Of a DNA stretch of 64,000 bases, positions 22,723 to 35,464 are shown piece by piece. The DNA is from Gigaspora margarita (taxonomy: Eukaryota; Glomeromycota; Glomeromycetes; Diversisporales; Gigasporaceae). The stretch lies in assembly GCA_009809945.1 (NCBI GenBank), contig WTPW01000322.1, positions 63,338-127,337 on the forward strand, in the 5' to 3' direction. How positions within the stretch are numbered: position 1 is the stretch's first letter; every line of letters begins with the position of its first letter. The notes beneath the pieces were generated by a model. The model made no database searches and had not been told where the DNA came from. It saw only the letters and a program-made list of their open reading frames with translations. The translations under genes and the position numbers were made by a program.

Positions 22723-24525
22723 TATCTGATTTAATAAACAGATATACATAATATTTACTTACTATAATTAAGTTAAAATATTGTTTAGTACTAATTCATT
22801 GTAAAATTCTAATCTAATAAAATATAATCAAACTTTTTACTCACAAGCTAGTATTTTATGTGATATATGTAATTGATTGAAATATGATTATCCAATTTTG
22901 GTTTAAATAAACGTACATAGTTGAAATTCATACTTATATTCTGGTAATTAATTATTGATGGAATTATATAATTAGTTGAATAATTGTCAAATTTTAATTT
23001 TATTAAGGTAATCTGCACAATTGAACTTTATACTTACTCACTAATAGTAGATATATAATAAATTATGCAATTTTTTGAAGTATTTATCATCTTAATTAAT
23101 TATGTAATTCCGATTTAACGAACGAATATATGTAATTGAATTTTTATACTTACTCACTGGTAGTTGATGTAATTTATATAATCATTCAAAATATTATTTA
23201 GTAATACCTTAATCTTTAATTGCAATTTAACAAATAAATATATATAATTAATCTTTAGACTTACTTGCTAGAAGTTGATGTGGTTTATAAATCATTTTAA
23301 ATATTATAAGCTATAATTATAGAATTTTGATTTAACAAATAATATAATTTATACTCACAATCTAATTTATAAATATAGTCATTTAATGCTAGTTCATTAT
23401 GAAATTCTGATTTCACAAGTAAAACGATATATATAATCGAGCTTTATACTTACTTCCTGGTATTTATTTGATTGTTTAAATAATTTTGCGCTATAAATTT
23501 CACAATTATGATTTAACAAATGAACGTATCGAACATTATACTCACAATCTAGCGGTTGATATAATTGGCATGATCATTTTTTAGCACTAACAAGTAAAAA
23601 TACTGTACATAACCAATCTTTATACTTACCCTCTGGCAGTTAGTTTAGGTAACCATTTTAAAATATTACTTAGCTTTAAGTAATTATCTAACTCTGATTT
23701 ATCAAATGAATTCGAATATTTGAACTTTATACTCACAATCTGAAATGCAATTTATATATTTCGTTATTATTGTTTCAAATATCCTGATCAATTTTAGCTC
23801 TAACAATAAATGAATAAACGTAAAACTTACTCCCTATAGTACATATAATCATTTGAAATGCTACTTAGCACCAATTCATTGTTTAATTATTATTTAATAA
23901 TAAACTGCATAATTGAACTTTAAATTATCCACTACAATCGAGGGTAATTTATATAATCGTTTAAGACATTATTTAACTCAAGTTACTAGCACAACAAATC
24001 AGTAATGTAACTAAACTTTTACTCACTATCTGGTAGTCGATGTAATTTATACAATATATACAATAGTTTGAAGCATTATTTAGTTTTAAGTCAAACATTG
24101 ATTTTAACATCAACAAATAAATTAATTTTATACTTACAATCTGGTAGTTGATATAAATATTTAATATCAATCCATAGTTGTATTATTATTTAACAAACGG
24201 ATATATGTATCAGTTTTTATACGCAATTTCTGATAGTTTGTAATTTATATTATTTAGCACTGTGGAATTCTTATTAATATATATATGAACTTTATACTTA
24301 CTTGCTGGTAGTTTATGTGATTTATATAATCATTTTAATTCTTATTTAATATATAAATACATATAATTGAACTTCATACTCACATTCTAGTAATTTATAT
24401 AATTTTTTAATAATACCACCAATTTATTGTAAAAGACAGTATAAATTTATACTTACTCACTAGTAGTTAATATGTAATCAGTTAATATTATTTAGTCTGT
24501 TGTGAAATTCTGAATAGCAATATAA

Positions 24526-24872
24526 GAGTGCTGCCAAAAAGAAACTGTCTTTTAAGTTTATAATCTCTGATCACTATATCAGATTGCGAGGGTTAATAAT
24601 AATATCTTGTGTGTATTAGTGAAAACCTCGCTTTCACTAACACTTAACAGATCAAGACATTTTTATTACTAATTTACTGGACTCAATCCCTGAAAAATTT
24701 GTTTGGTGACATATGATGCATAATTTTCTAATATTTCTTGATAAATATTTATGGAACTTTAAATCCTATGTCATTGTACTAAAAATAGCACCCCAGTTAT
24801 GTATCACATGTCGCTAATCAGATAAGCTATAAAGTTAAAAAACCAATGTCTAGTTTTCTTTTGGCAGCACTC
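24526..24872. mobile_element. TIR MITE (GAGTGCTGCCAAAA ends), copy 2
   Basis: Orthologue of 15708-16097, shortened by internal deletions to 347 bp. The termini are intact. Confidence 0.85.
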
Positions 24873-26504
24873 ACATTTAATTGTAATTTGTACCTACTTC
24901 CTAGTAGTTGATGTAATTTATATAATTTTATTATAACCTGTAAAAATTCTATTTAATTAACATGCATAAATGAATTTTATGCTTACGCACTGGTAGTTGA
25001 TGATGTAATTATGAAATTGGTTTGAAATATTATTTAGCAAAATTCATTTATTAAATGAATATGTAATTAAAACTTTTATACTCACAATCTGACATACACC
25101 ATGAAACATGATTTAGTACTAATGAAACATGAGATTTTAATTTAACAAGCGAATATACATAACCAAGTTTTTCTTACTTCCTAGTAATTGATACAATTTT
25201 TATATCTTATTAAATCCTTATTTAATAAATTATCATGTATAATCGAACTTTCTACTTACTTGCTGATATTTTTGATCATGAGATCATTTAAATATTATTT
25301 TTAGCACTAATTAATTGTGAATTTCAATAATAAATAAATGTAAATAATCGAACTTTATACTCACTTTCTAATAGTTGATATAATTTATGAATTATTAATT
25401 ATAGTCTATCAAATTAATATTGTATTGCTTAATCGAACGTTATACTTGCACTCTAATCATTGATTTGATTATTATCTTTAATTCATTGTGAATTTTGATC
25501 TAGTAAATGAATAGAGTAATTGAACTTTATACTCACGGACTGTAATTTATATAAGCGTTTGAATATTATTTAGCATCAACTAATTATTGAATCATAATCT
25601 ATCAAATGAATATATGTAATCAAACTTTATACTCACCGACTAATAGTTAATAATTATTTGAGATATTATTGACCATCAATTCTTGTAAAATTTTGGTTTA
25701 AGAATTAATAATACATAATTGGACTTTATACTCACGGGCTGACAGTTAATGTAATTTACATAATCGTTTGAGTATTATTTAGTGCTGAATTGTAATTTAG
25801 ATAATTTAACTTTGTACTTACCGACTGATAGTATGTGTAATTTATGTGATTAATTAAAACATCTTAAACAATTATTTAGCATCAATTCATACTAAAATTA
25901 AACTTTATGTTCACCTTCTAGTAATTTACATAATGGGTTTAAATTTTATTTTTAATTAATACTGATTCTGATATAATAAATGAATATACACAAATTTCAT
26001 ACTTGCTGAGTAGTTGATTTAATTTACATAATTTGAAATATTTAGAATATTTAGTTCTAGTTGACTTTCAATTTTCAAATAAGTATACATGATCGAACTT
26101 TACACTTACTTTCTGGTAGTTGATATAATTTATATATCATTTGAAATATATTTAGCGCCAATTAATTGTAAAATTTTAATTTAACATCGAATTACGCAAT
26201 CAAAATTTATACGCACAATCTAGTAGTTTATTTTAATGAATTATTACTTTAAATTATCGTAAAAATGATTTATTATTTTATAAATAAACTTATACTTACT
26301 CTCTGGCAGTTTATATTGTTCATGTAATTATTATTTTGAATTTCATTTAGCATCAATTAGTATCAATTCATTGTTAGATTCTGATTTAACAATAATTAAA
26401 CTTCATCTTACTGGCTAATAGTTAATATAATTAAATAATCAGTTGAAAGATTATTTAGCTTTAATAGAATATGAGCGCACATAAATAAATTTTATACCTA
26501 CATT

Positions 26505-26739
26505 CACTGGTCAAAAATAAACATATCATACACATATACTATACATATCGAGTACCCGATATGTATACGATATGTGTATGATATGTGTAGAATATGTGTA
26601 GAGTTGATGTATCTACACATATCGGGTACCCGATTATGCATATCCTCACATATCCTACACATATCGTACACATATCCTACACATATCGGGTACCCGATAT
26701 GTATAGGATATGTGTACGATATGTTTATTTTGACCAGTG
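26505..26739. mobile_element. CACTG-ended TIR element with ATT duplication
   Basis: 235 bp, ends CACTGGTCAAAAATAAACAT and its inverse (one base shorter), flanked by ATT at 26502-26504 and 26740-26742. Copy 1 has a single ATT at 18097, so the filled and empty sites are both visible. CACTR ends with a 3-bp duplication fit the CACTA/EnSpm group. The interior is built almost entirely from direct and inverted copies of gatatgtgta and gggtacccga. The duplicated ATT is itself the 3-nt micro-exon. Confidence 0.88.
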
Positions 26740-28633
26740 ATTCTGGATTTGATGTAATTATCTAGGTCTAAGTAATGTTGGAAATCTAATTGAATGAATT
26801 GCGTAATCGAATTTTATACTCACAATCTGATGCAATTTGCATAAATGTTTAAAAATATGATTTAACCTTTATAACAAATGGGTATTTGTAATCGAATTTT
26901 ACTTACCCACTAATAAAGATGTAATTATTTATATAAATGTATGTTTAAAATTAACCAGTGTAATTAAATTTTATACTCACACGCTAATAACATATAGTTA
27001 TGTAATCATTTGGAATATTAATTAATTCATTTCCGAACTCTGATTTAACCAATAAATAAATACACGTAATTGAGGTTTGTACATACACCCTGATAATTGA
27101 TGTAATTTGTATATTCATTTGAAATATTCTATATCACGAAATCAATTTAACAAGTAATTTGAGCTTTATACTCACAAACTAATAGTTGACATACAATAAT
27201 ATATATAATATATATAGCTGACTTATTGATGAATCTTAACAGACGGATATACGTAACCGGACTTGTAAAATACTTACTTCCTGCAGTTGATGTAATCTAT
27301 GAAATATTATGCTATTTGTTGTTAAAACACTGAAATAAAAATCGAATTTTATACTCACAACCTGGTAATCATTTTGAATGTTATTTGGTCTTAATTCTGA
27401 TTTAACATATGAATATGTGCAATCAAACTTTGTACTCACAATCTTAGTATAATTATATAATAGTTTAAATATTATTTTAACTATTATTAGTACCAATTCA
27501 TCTGTTAAATTACAAATCGAACTTATACTTACTGTTGTCTAATTTGTGCAAGCAGCTAAATATTATTTACTCTAATTCATTTTAAATTATGAATTCACGA
27601 ATAAATATACATAGTTGAACTTTATACTTACTTTCTAAATTTATGCAATTATTTAAATTATTTTTTGGTTCTAATCCATTTTAAATTATGAATTCACGTA
27701 ATAAATAAACATAGTTGAACTTTGTACTTACTCCCTAATTTTAGATTAAATTTTTAATTACCTAGCATTAATTAATTCATTCATTAATATATATAACCTA
27801 ATCTCATACTTACTGGCTAAGAGTGCAATTTATATAATTAATCGAAATATCAATTAGTATCATCAACTCATATTTTACAAATAAAATGTACATTCGAACT
27901 TTATACTTACTAATAACTAGTAGTTAATCAAAATTATATATTCGGATAGAATATCATTAACACCATTTCATAGTATAATTTCAATTGATAAACATATTCA
28001 AAATATTACCACCTCCTGTAATTGATCAATTTATGCAATAGTTTGTAACATTATTTGCAATAAGATATAAGATTCTGACTTTATACTTACATTTTGGTAT
28101 TTAAGTATGAAGGCTATATATATGCTGTCTATCTGACAATACACAAAACCTACATCCATTCTCATTTAAGAAAATTGTGAAACACCTAGACATATTTGAC
28201 ATTAGTTTCTACTTATAGATTAGTCGCCAACCAAAATTCAAAAGATATATATATCTGTTGATCTGTCCGATGTCATTTCTGATTAAATTTAACTTTGATC
28301 TAACGTTAAGGTTTTTAATGACTACCTAATCAAAAACCTAATAAAAATTTTTTTACAAACTTGTAGAATTAAAATAGAAAATTTTTCATCGAATCGGTTC
28401 AGTAGTTATCTAGAAATTTTTATTCGAAACTTAGAAAATACGATTGTAGTATGTAAATGAACAGTTGCACACGAACTTTAGGCCAAACTGAATTTATTTC
28501 TGAAAAGTCTTTATCACTAAAAGAAAAAATAAATTTTAAATACCATTCCTTGATTGCTTGCATCAAGAATTCTTGTTATGACCCTGTTTTTTCTAGCTAA
28601 AATTAAAAGATAACTAAGGGGGAATCCAGTATT

Positions 28634-29010
28634 TGTTTGTACCGGTACTAGTGATGTGCCACTGGGGTGTGCGATGCACTATGTTCAAAGCTGCTTGATA
28701 CGTAAGTATCGAGGCAGCTTTTGTCTCGAATCATCACGAGACAAACATGTGACATGTCCGATCATGTTTGGTCTTTTGACCGATCAAGTGATCGATCAGT
28801 GATGTTTGGTAAGTACTGAAGTATGAAGTAATTTTCGCGAGGCGTGTGAAAATGGGAAATGAAAAAGGCTAAGTAATTAGTTGAGTAAGTATGAGGTAAT
28901 TAATGAATAGATATATTAGTAAGCGATAGAGTTTGTAGGAGAAATAGTCTTTTTTCTTTCTGCAAATCTGACATTAGTTCTGGTTATGTCGACTCTCCCT
29001 CCCTGCCCAA
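28634..29010. repeat. Cluster of stable hairpins
   Basis: Successive inverted repeats: aagctgc-t-gatac / gtatc-a-gcagctt around 28690-28716, tgtctcg / cgagaca around 28718-28740, and several gatcatg/tgatcg-type arms to about 28800. No coding frame. It could be an element terminus or a structured transcript; not recognised. Confidence 0.5.
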
Positions 29011-29019
29011 TTAGCTACC

Positions 29020-29240
29020 AAAATTGACCTGTCAGGATGACAGTCGTATAAGAAGCTAGGGCTGATGTGGCTATATTTGTTTGAATAATTGGCCTGCCAA
29101 GACGACAGTCAGTTATACAGAATTCCAACGCTTCAATGGCCTGTCGGGACGACAGTTATATGTGAAGCTGGTTTGTGGCCTATCAGGACGATAGTCACTG
29201 GTATAGAGTTTTAATGGCCTGTCGGGATGACAGTCATAAA
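29020..29240. repeat. Five copies of a 20-bp hairpin motif
   Basis: Motif GRCCTGTCRGGAYGACAGTC occurs at about 29026, 29092, 29138, 29177 and 29217. Arms CTGTC and GACAG pair around a short loop. The copy at 29177 reads CTATC...GATAG, a matched change on both arms. The copy at 29092 has one unpaired change. Spacers of about 20-45 bp differ. Confidence 0.8.
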
Positions 29241-31235
29241 AAGTAACAAAAAGAATATTGCTCGATGCTAGAAAAACTGCGTAGGTTGCTCAACTAGCAG
29301 GAGAAAACACCTAGATGTATTTCCGTAGAAGTCTCCAGAAAATGAGAGACAAAACAAAACAAAACTATATGTGATATCATACAGTATAAAAATATATTAC
29401 TGTATAAAAGATTTTTTGTGATTTTTGTGTAACCTGATCGATCATTGAATACGTGCATTATGAAATCGATATAAATGCCCATATTTCTCAAGTTCAATTA
29501 GATGTACAGCTTTAACGACAAATACTTATGAAGTAAAACTTTGAAAAGATCAATATTAAGGTTCAAAGAACAAAGCTATAGAGCGAAATTTATATTTTAT
29601 CCAGAAAAATTTACCGGTTAATTTAACAACTTACAACTTTGTGCAAAATAAGTAGAAAATAGAATGTTAAAATAGAATTAAAATAGGGTGAGAGGAAATT
29701 TTTTTTCGTATATACAATGTAAAAAACAGCTCTATAGCCTTATTTCTGTGATGAATAAGAATCGTTTCGCATTAAAACTTTCAATGAAAAAGAAAGAGTA
29801 CAATCTATGTCTTTAAAAAAAGTATGACTCGATTTTATATATAAATAACATTACGTACAAATACTTACGCATAAAAATCATTTATCTAATTAAAAAAATA
29901 ATATGACCACAGTACGTACTGCACGCTAAAATTTTGGCAATCACTTCAATACATACTGTTCACTAAAAAAATTCAGGCACATCACTAGACAATTTGAATT
30001 GCATCAAATAAATTAATTGATAGAACAATGTCATTAAAAATCTAAAAGCAGGAATAGGCAAATTAAGGTGAGAATATTTGACTATAATCAAATCTAATTC
30101 TAAGAAATTTTTATAGTTCCATCACAATTGTATCGATTTAGAAAGTAGGCGTGTCTTCTTGCTTACTTAAAATTGGATGTTTAACTTTAACGTTTTTCAA
30201 GTTCTATTCGACAAAAGAATGTCCCAATAAACTCAAGAGTTTCCATCACCCTCTGAAATAGATGCAATTATGCGATGGCCAATTTCAATATCAAGAATTT
30301 CTTTATTTGACAATTCAAACCTATCTTTATAAAATAAAGACTTAAAAAGACAAATTTTTAATATTAAGGTTCTCGTTTAACACATCAATTCCTCCTTCAT
30401 AAAAAATCATTGATATTATTTAATGAAAGTAAGGAGTTATGCATAACTTCAGTAATATCCATATGGCTAATTATTGAACCTTATATTTTATTTTGTAAAC
30501 AAGCCGTTTCGACATTTTTGAACACTTTTTTAAAACAATGCCTTTTTCATTTAAAAACTCTTCAAAGTTTTGAAATATGTAACATTCTGTACAAGTTTGA
30601 TTTTGTGAATTCGGTATAATAAATATTCTCGAAAATCTAGTTTAATAATTATTCTGAGGGACCATCGTGAGTTTTGACTAAATTAAAAATTCAGCACAAA
30701 TGTGCTATGCAAAAAAAATTTTTTTATATGTAAATGTTATTTTATTTTTTTGTACATTTGCGCAGCCCATTTTAATTTTGCGCAAATAACAATACATGCA
30801 CAATAAATTTTAACACTGATTGTAATCATATCATTATTGTTTATTTGTAATGTCACCATCTCGTCGTCACTACAAACATGTTACTAGCAACCAGTATCCT
30901 AAATCACATGCAGGGTAATAAACAATTCAGCTAGAAATGGGAAAAGTCAGTTACATATTAAATACTTATTTTTCTAATTATTTCTTCTAATATTTTACGT
31001 AATAAGTAAGAATAAGTATGTTTGCAAAATAGGAACCCAGCTCTAGTACATACCGCATAAGAATTTTAAAAATCGCATAAAACTTAACGTACGTTAACGT
31101 CAGCGATAATTTTTTCATGAGGCTGCTTTTATTATTTGTATCAACATTTCTGAGCTACCTAAGCCTAATTATACTTATATTACATTATTATAATTTGATT
31201 TTTGCTTTTACCAAAAATTTAATATTCTTTATAAA
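29241..31235. other. AT-rich intergenic DNA, nothing recognised
   Basis: Open frames here (29294 minus, 30410 plus) are short and show no motif. The last few hundred bases precede the ion-channel relic and may hold its old promoter. Confidence 0.5.
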
Positions 31236-32177
31236 ATGAGTAAAGAAGAGTCTAGTCATCGTATTGTTGAGGTCATAAAAAATAAACCGCATAATGGCAA
31301 AAAAATAAATAAAATTCTGCTATCACCGAATATGAATTATGTCGTGACTTGGAGCGCAGAAGATCAATCTATCTGTGGATGGCAAATTATTAATAATCTC
31401 CTTGTCAAATCTGACCATTACATAAAAATTCAAGAACTTAATGAAGATTTTTCCAGTCCACAATCAAATATTTCATTAAAATCCATTTCAAATAACAAAC
31501 TTGTTATGATAAAATCAGATCAGGATAATGTCTATAGTGGGTAGTAATTAATGGCATTCAATAATATTTGTTCATGATTATTTATTAGCAAAAAATTAAA
31601 AAAATTTTAATTATTTATCCTTTTAAAGAAATTTTCAGTCTTGCTACAGTGAAGAAAATCTAATTAAAATTGCATTGTGATGATGCAAATTATGATTCAC
31701 TATCTTATATTTTTAATAATTATGGAGATTTGGCAATATACATGCCAACAACAAGCTTTAACAAAATTCATGCCACAATTTTTATTTTTTATGTAAAAGA
31801 CTTATACGATAATTGTTGGATGAATAAGGAGTCAATCAATTGTGGAGTCATAGGAGAAATTAGAGCATGTGATTTAATTAATAATGAAAAAATATTCATT
31901 CTAGATGTTTGTGGTTTATTAACACAATGGAATTTAGATACATTACAATTTGAAAAGCAATATCAGTTAGAATAGAATAGGTCTTGGATTACCTATAAGC
32001 TGCAAAGGAAGCTCTATATTTTTAATGATAGCTTTGCATTGCTTCCTGTATGTTTACAAACTCTTGATCATTTATTTATCACTGTTTACCTCACAGAGAA
32101 TGCAATACTTTTATCTTAGTGTAAGGTCTAAAATTAAACTCTTACAATTTATATCAAGTTTATTATTTATATTAAGT

Positions 32178-33400
32178 AAAAAACTACTTCTCAAAAGTGT
32201 TGGTATTCCATAACGTTAACAAACTCTTTCTGCTGATCTCCGTTTTATTACAATTTTTACCTACACCTATTCTTCGGTGGCTTAAATAAGAAAAAAAAAC
32301 AGATAATCTGTACACGAATGTTTTCCAACTATCGTCGTTCCTTACAGGGTACTTACCCAAGTCCGTTTAGTCTCTCAAAATTTGCTACAATTTTTAAGTT
32401 TATACATGCAACCTTGCCTCAGTGAGGAAGCAAGTCAATAGACAATTTACTCAAATCTCGCTTTCGCAAGTACTATATACAATTAATACACAACTATGCT
32501 CTATCATTAGAGCAAAAAAATATACTGGTTAAGACACACACTTCACTCAATATAAACATAGGGCACTTCTAAAGAACAATATATACTACTACAGGCTATA
32601 CGAAAAATTTACTCAAAAAGTGGGCGTTCCAGCTCACCCCCATCAAATGCAACAATAACGTCATCTTTGACAAAAATAGAAGGATCAACAAACTACGCAA
32701 CAACACAACACAACAACAAACAGCATCACGTCATCAATTACCAAACTTAGCCGATCAACAATCAACAACACGTCACCAATTACTAAAACCAAACGACCTT
32801 CAAAATAGACTGAGAACATATTTCCGACTCATACTCTACAAAAATAGAAGGATCGACAAACTATACAATACAACAACAAACAACAACACGTCATCATGTG
32901 CCATATCTAACCGATCAACAATCAATAACACGACACCAATTACTGAACCTAAACGACCCCTAAAACAGATCGATAACAAACTTCTGACCTACACCATTCA
33001 GAACAACCATCATATACATCGATTACCGACCATAATACATTCTTTAAATATACTACAACAAACCGTTCTGTGTTTTCGTTCTATAGAGTAGCTCTTTGTA
33101 AAATAGATATAGAAATTTTCACAGCATAAGCTTGGTCTTTGATCCTATTTAGCTAAAGGCAGGCAATAGGCCTGTCTTGTCTCTTTTAATTTTATTCAAT
33201 ATATATACACACTTTACTTCGCAGACTAAGAANGGCAATTGCTGCTCTTAGCAAGTATGGATCGTAGGTAAAGTAGCCTAAGTCTTAGTTTATAGAAAAA
33301 TTAATGTATAACATGCATTTAATGCATTAGAATATATTAAAAATAATAAATATACTGAGACAAGATCTCGCTTAAAAAAAAAAAAAAAAAAAAAAAAAAA
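32178..33400 (+). mobile_element. Non-autonomous retroposon with poly-A tail and 15-bp target duplication
   Basis: 1.22 kb between two copies of ttatttatattaagt (32163-32177 and 33401-33415), ending in about 27 A residues: a LINE-mobilised insertion. It has no coding frame. It shares ctctttctgctgatc with the 5' end of the LINE at 54285 and ggtaaagtagcc with the SINE at 44030, suggesting a composite non-autonomous family. It interrupts the ion-channel relic. Confidence 0.85.
32669..32995. repeat. Two tandem ~165-bp units inside the retroposon
   Basis: The unit beginning aaaaatagaaggatc occurs at about 32669 and 32840. Each contains acaacaacaaacarca, acgtcatca and ccgatcaacaatcaa. The second copy is slightly shorter. 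Confidence 0.8.
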
Positions 33401-35275
33401 TTATTTATATTAAGTTTGTTATTTATATTTGATATAATATTTTTCATTAATAGGTAAATATGAACAAAGAAAAATTTGTCTCATGTAAATTTCATTTCAT
33501 CTGATGTGAGAGAAAGGCTTCTTTTATTTTTTGAAGATATAACTGAAATAAGAGACCCATATTATTTTGATCATATTATTAAAGAACAAAATTTATGTGA
33601 AAAATTTGCTTCTGAATTAAATAGCAAAGTCAATGCACAAAAAGCAAATTTATATTTAATTTCGAATGGAAGAGTCTATAGTGCATTGGAAGGATGTCTA
33701 TTAGTTCAAGAATTTTCTAAATAGCAATGGATCAAATTTTTATGAAAAAAACTAAATAATTACAATGAAACTAGATTTTTACTTAACAAAGTGCATATTA
33801 CGAATTTTTTGCAAGCTATTTTGAATGAAAATATTAACATCAAAGATAATAAATTTATAAATAATAAATTTAGAAATAAAGAGTGAAAAAATCATATAAT
33901 GGATTTCTGGTAAAATGGGAAATAAGAAAAAATGATGATGTTTTTATATTACGAGCTTCTATAAAACTTGATTCAATTACAAAACAATGGGATCAGATGT
34001 ATGAAGAAAGAGAAATTCACTCGGAACATCTAAAAGGACGTAAATTTGTATATAGATATAAGTTATTAGACAATGAAGATTTGATCATGATTATAGCTAT
34101 TGGGCTTCTAGTTTGGACAATTTGGCAACAAAAGGAAATTAGATTGCGATATTATAAGGATTTCCATTTAAATCAGAATATTTAATACTCAAAGACTATG
34201 AGAATCGATATATAACAGGTACCAACGTGAATAAGGAATTTGAATATAAAAATTGGAATTTTTAGCAAAGAAACCATATATAAAAATGCTTCTTGAAAAT
34301 ATACTTGATTACAAAGAGAACCTATTACCACCACCAGATTTTGATACAATCGTACAATATTTCAAAGAATTCTGTATGAATAAATGATATCCTTTTAAAG
34401 AATTATTGAATGATTATGTTGAAAATAAGATAATACTAATTTTATATGGGCAGCAACTTTTAAGGAGCCTTTTGAATAATAAGAATTATTTAATGACTAA
34501 GAAATTATATAATTAATGCATAAAAATAAATATAAAAGAAGAGAAAGGGATTTTTTAATAAATTTTAAATTATTAGAGATTATTTCCTTTTTATTTGTGA
34601 ACCTGTCTCAAAAATTCCCTGAAATTCTAAAAGAAATTTTATCGTATATATCATTTATTATTCCATGTGAAAATGAAAATCTTGTAGTAAGAAATTTTTT
34701 TTTATCATCACATCTTCAAAATTATAGAAGATATTCACAACCTTTTAAAACATCTTATATTAATAATATAGTTTATTCTTATCAAGAATTCAAAAACTTA
34801 TCTCTTAATTTCTTAAAAAGCAAAATTTTTAAGTATGTGAATAAAAATTCATCTGTAATTCTGATCCTTTCTTTATCAAAATTTAATTCATACCCTAGTG
34901 TTTACAATTCTTGAAAAGAATTAATTATGCCTAAGTGTAGTTCTTTTACTCAATATGAATCTTCTGAACTCTATAAATAATGGAATAGTAAAGTACTTTT
35001 AAATTTTAAGTGAAAAAGTTATGAAAAATATTATTTCTTTGCTATTTGGTTTTTTTTTCTGTCTATATGGGATGTTTTTTGATAGTTTCTACTTTATCAA
35101 ATGATATATTTAAAAAGACTCAAAAACTGTTTTTAATTGCAACTATTTTGCTTAGTGTTTTGTATCTTACTTTTAAGGTTCGCCAATTCATTTATTCTTC
35201 ATTAACATGGGTTGCTAATCCTTGGAATTATTTTCATATTATCTCTTTAATATTCAATTTATATTATTAATTATT

Positions 35276-35464
35276 GTTGAGTTGAAGCTGAAAATATTAG
35301 TTAGGGTTTCTATTAGGTTCCATAAATTATTAAGTATTAGGGTTTCTATTGGATTCCATAAATCATATCAAAACTTCCTTTTATAGCCCTTACTCTAAAA
35401 GATCCAAATATTCAAAAAACTTTATATTAAGATAGATCAAATGTCAATTTTAGCTTCAACTAAC
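35276..35464. mobile_element. MITE in the ion-channel relic
   Basis: Inverted ends gttgagttgaagctgaaaat and attttagcttcaactaac, 189 bp in total. It separates two membrane-helix fragments of the channel pseudogene. The target duplication is not clear. Confidence 0.7.

Larger units (their letters stand above)
20696..28092 (-). pseudogene. Micro-exon gene copy 2: homologous frame, 3'-truncated and damaged
   Basis: Same architecture as copy 1: first exon ends at 28091, internal triplets run down to 20696. Joined by hand, the homologous frame has no stop over about 77 codons. Changes from copy 1 include I17L, H27R, V38A, T51K, N54D, K55E, S61F, A63V and K68E, plus at least five silent changes, and an in-frame loss of four codons removing residues NPEV. 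Damage: a 235-bp insertion in one micro-exon (26505-26739) that would shift the frame unless spliced out; donors lost at about 22936 (ATAAGT), 23929 (ATAATT), 24226 (TTGCGT) and 21145; and absence of the last ten internal exons and terminal exon. Probably a pseudogene or dependent on alternative splicing. Confidence 0.75.
20642..28633. repeat. Segmental duplication, copy 2 (7.99 kb)
   Basis: Partner of 11861-20126 in the same orientation. It differs by loss of four consecutive micro-exon monomers (between 25262 and 25356), gain of a CACTA-like element at 26505, and absence of the Harbinger-like MITE of copy 1. Confidence 0.93.
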
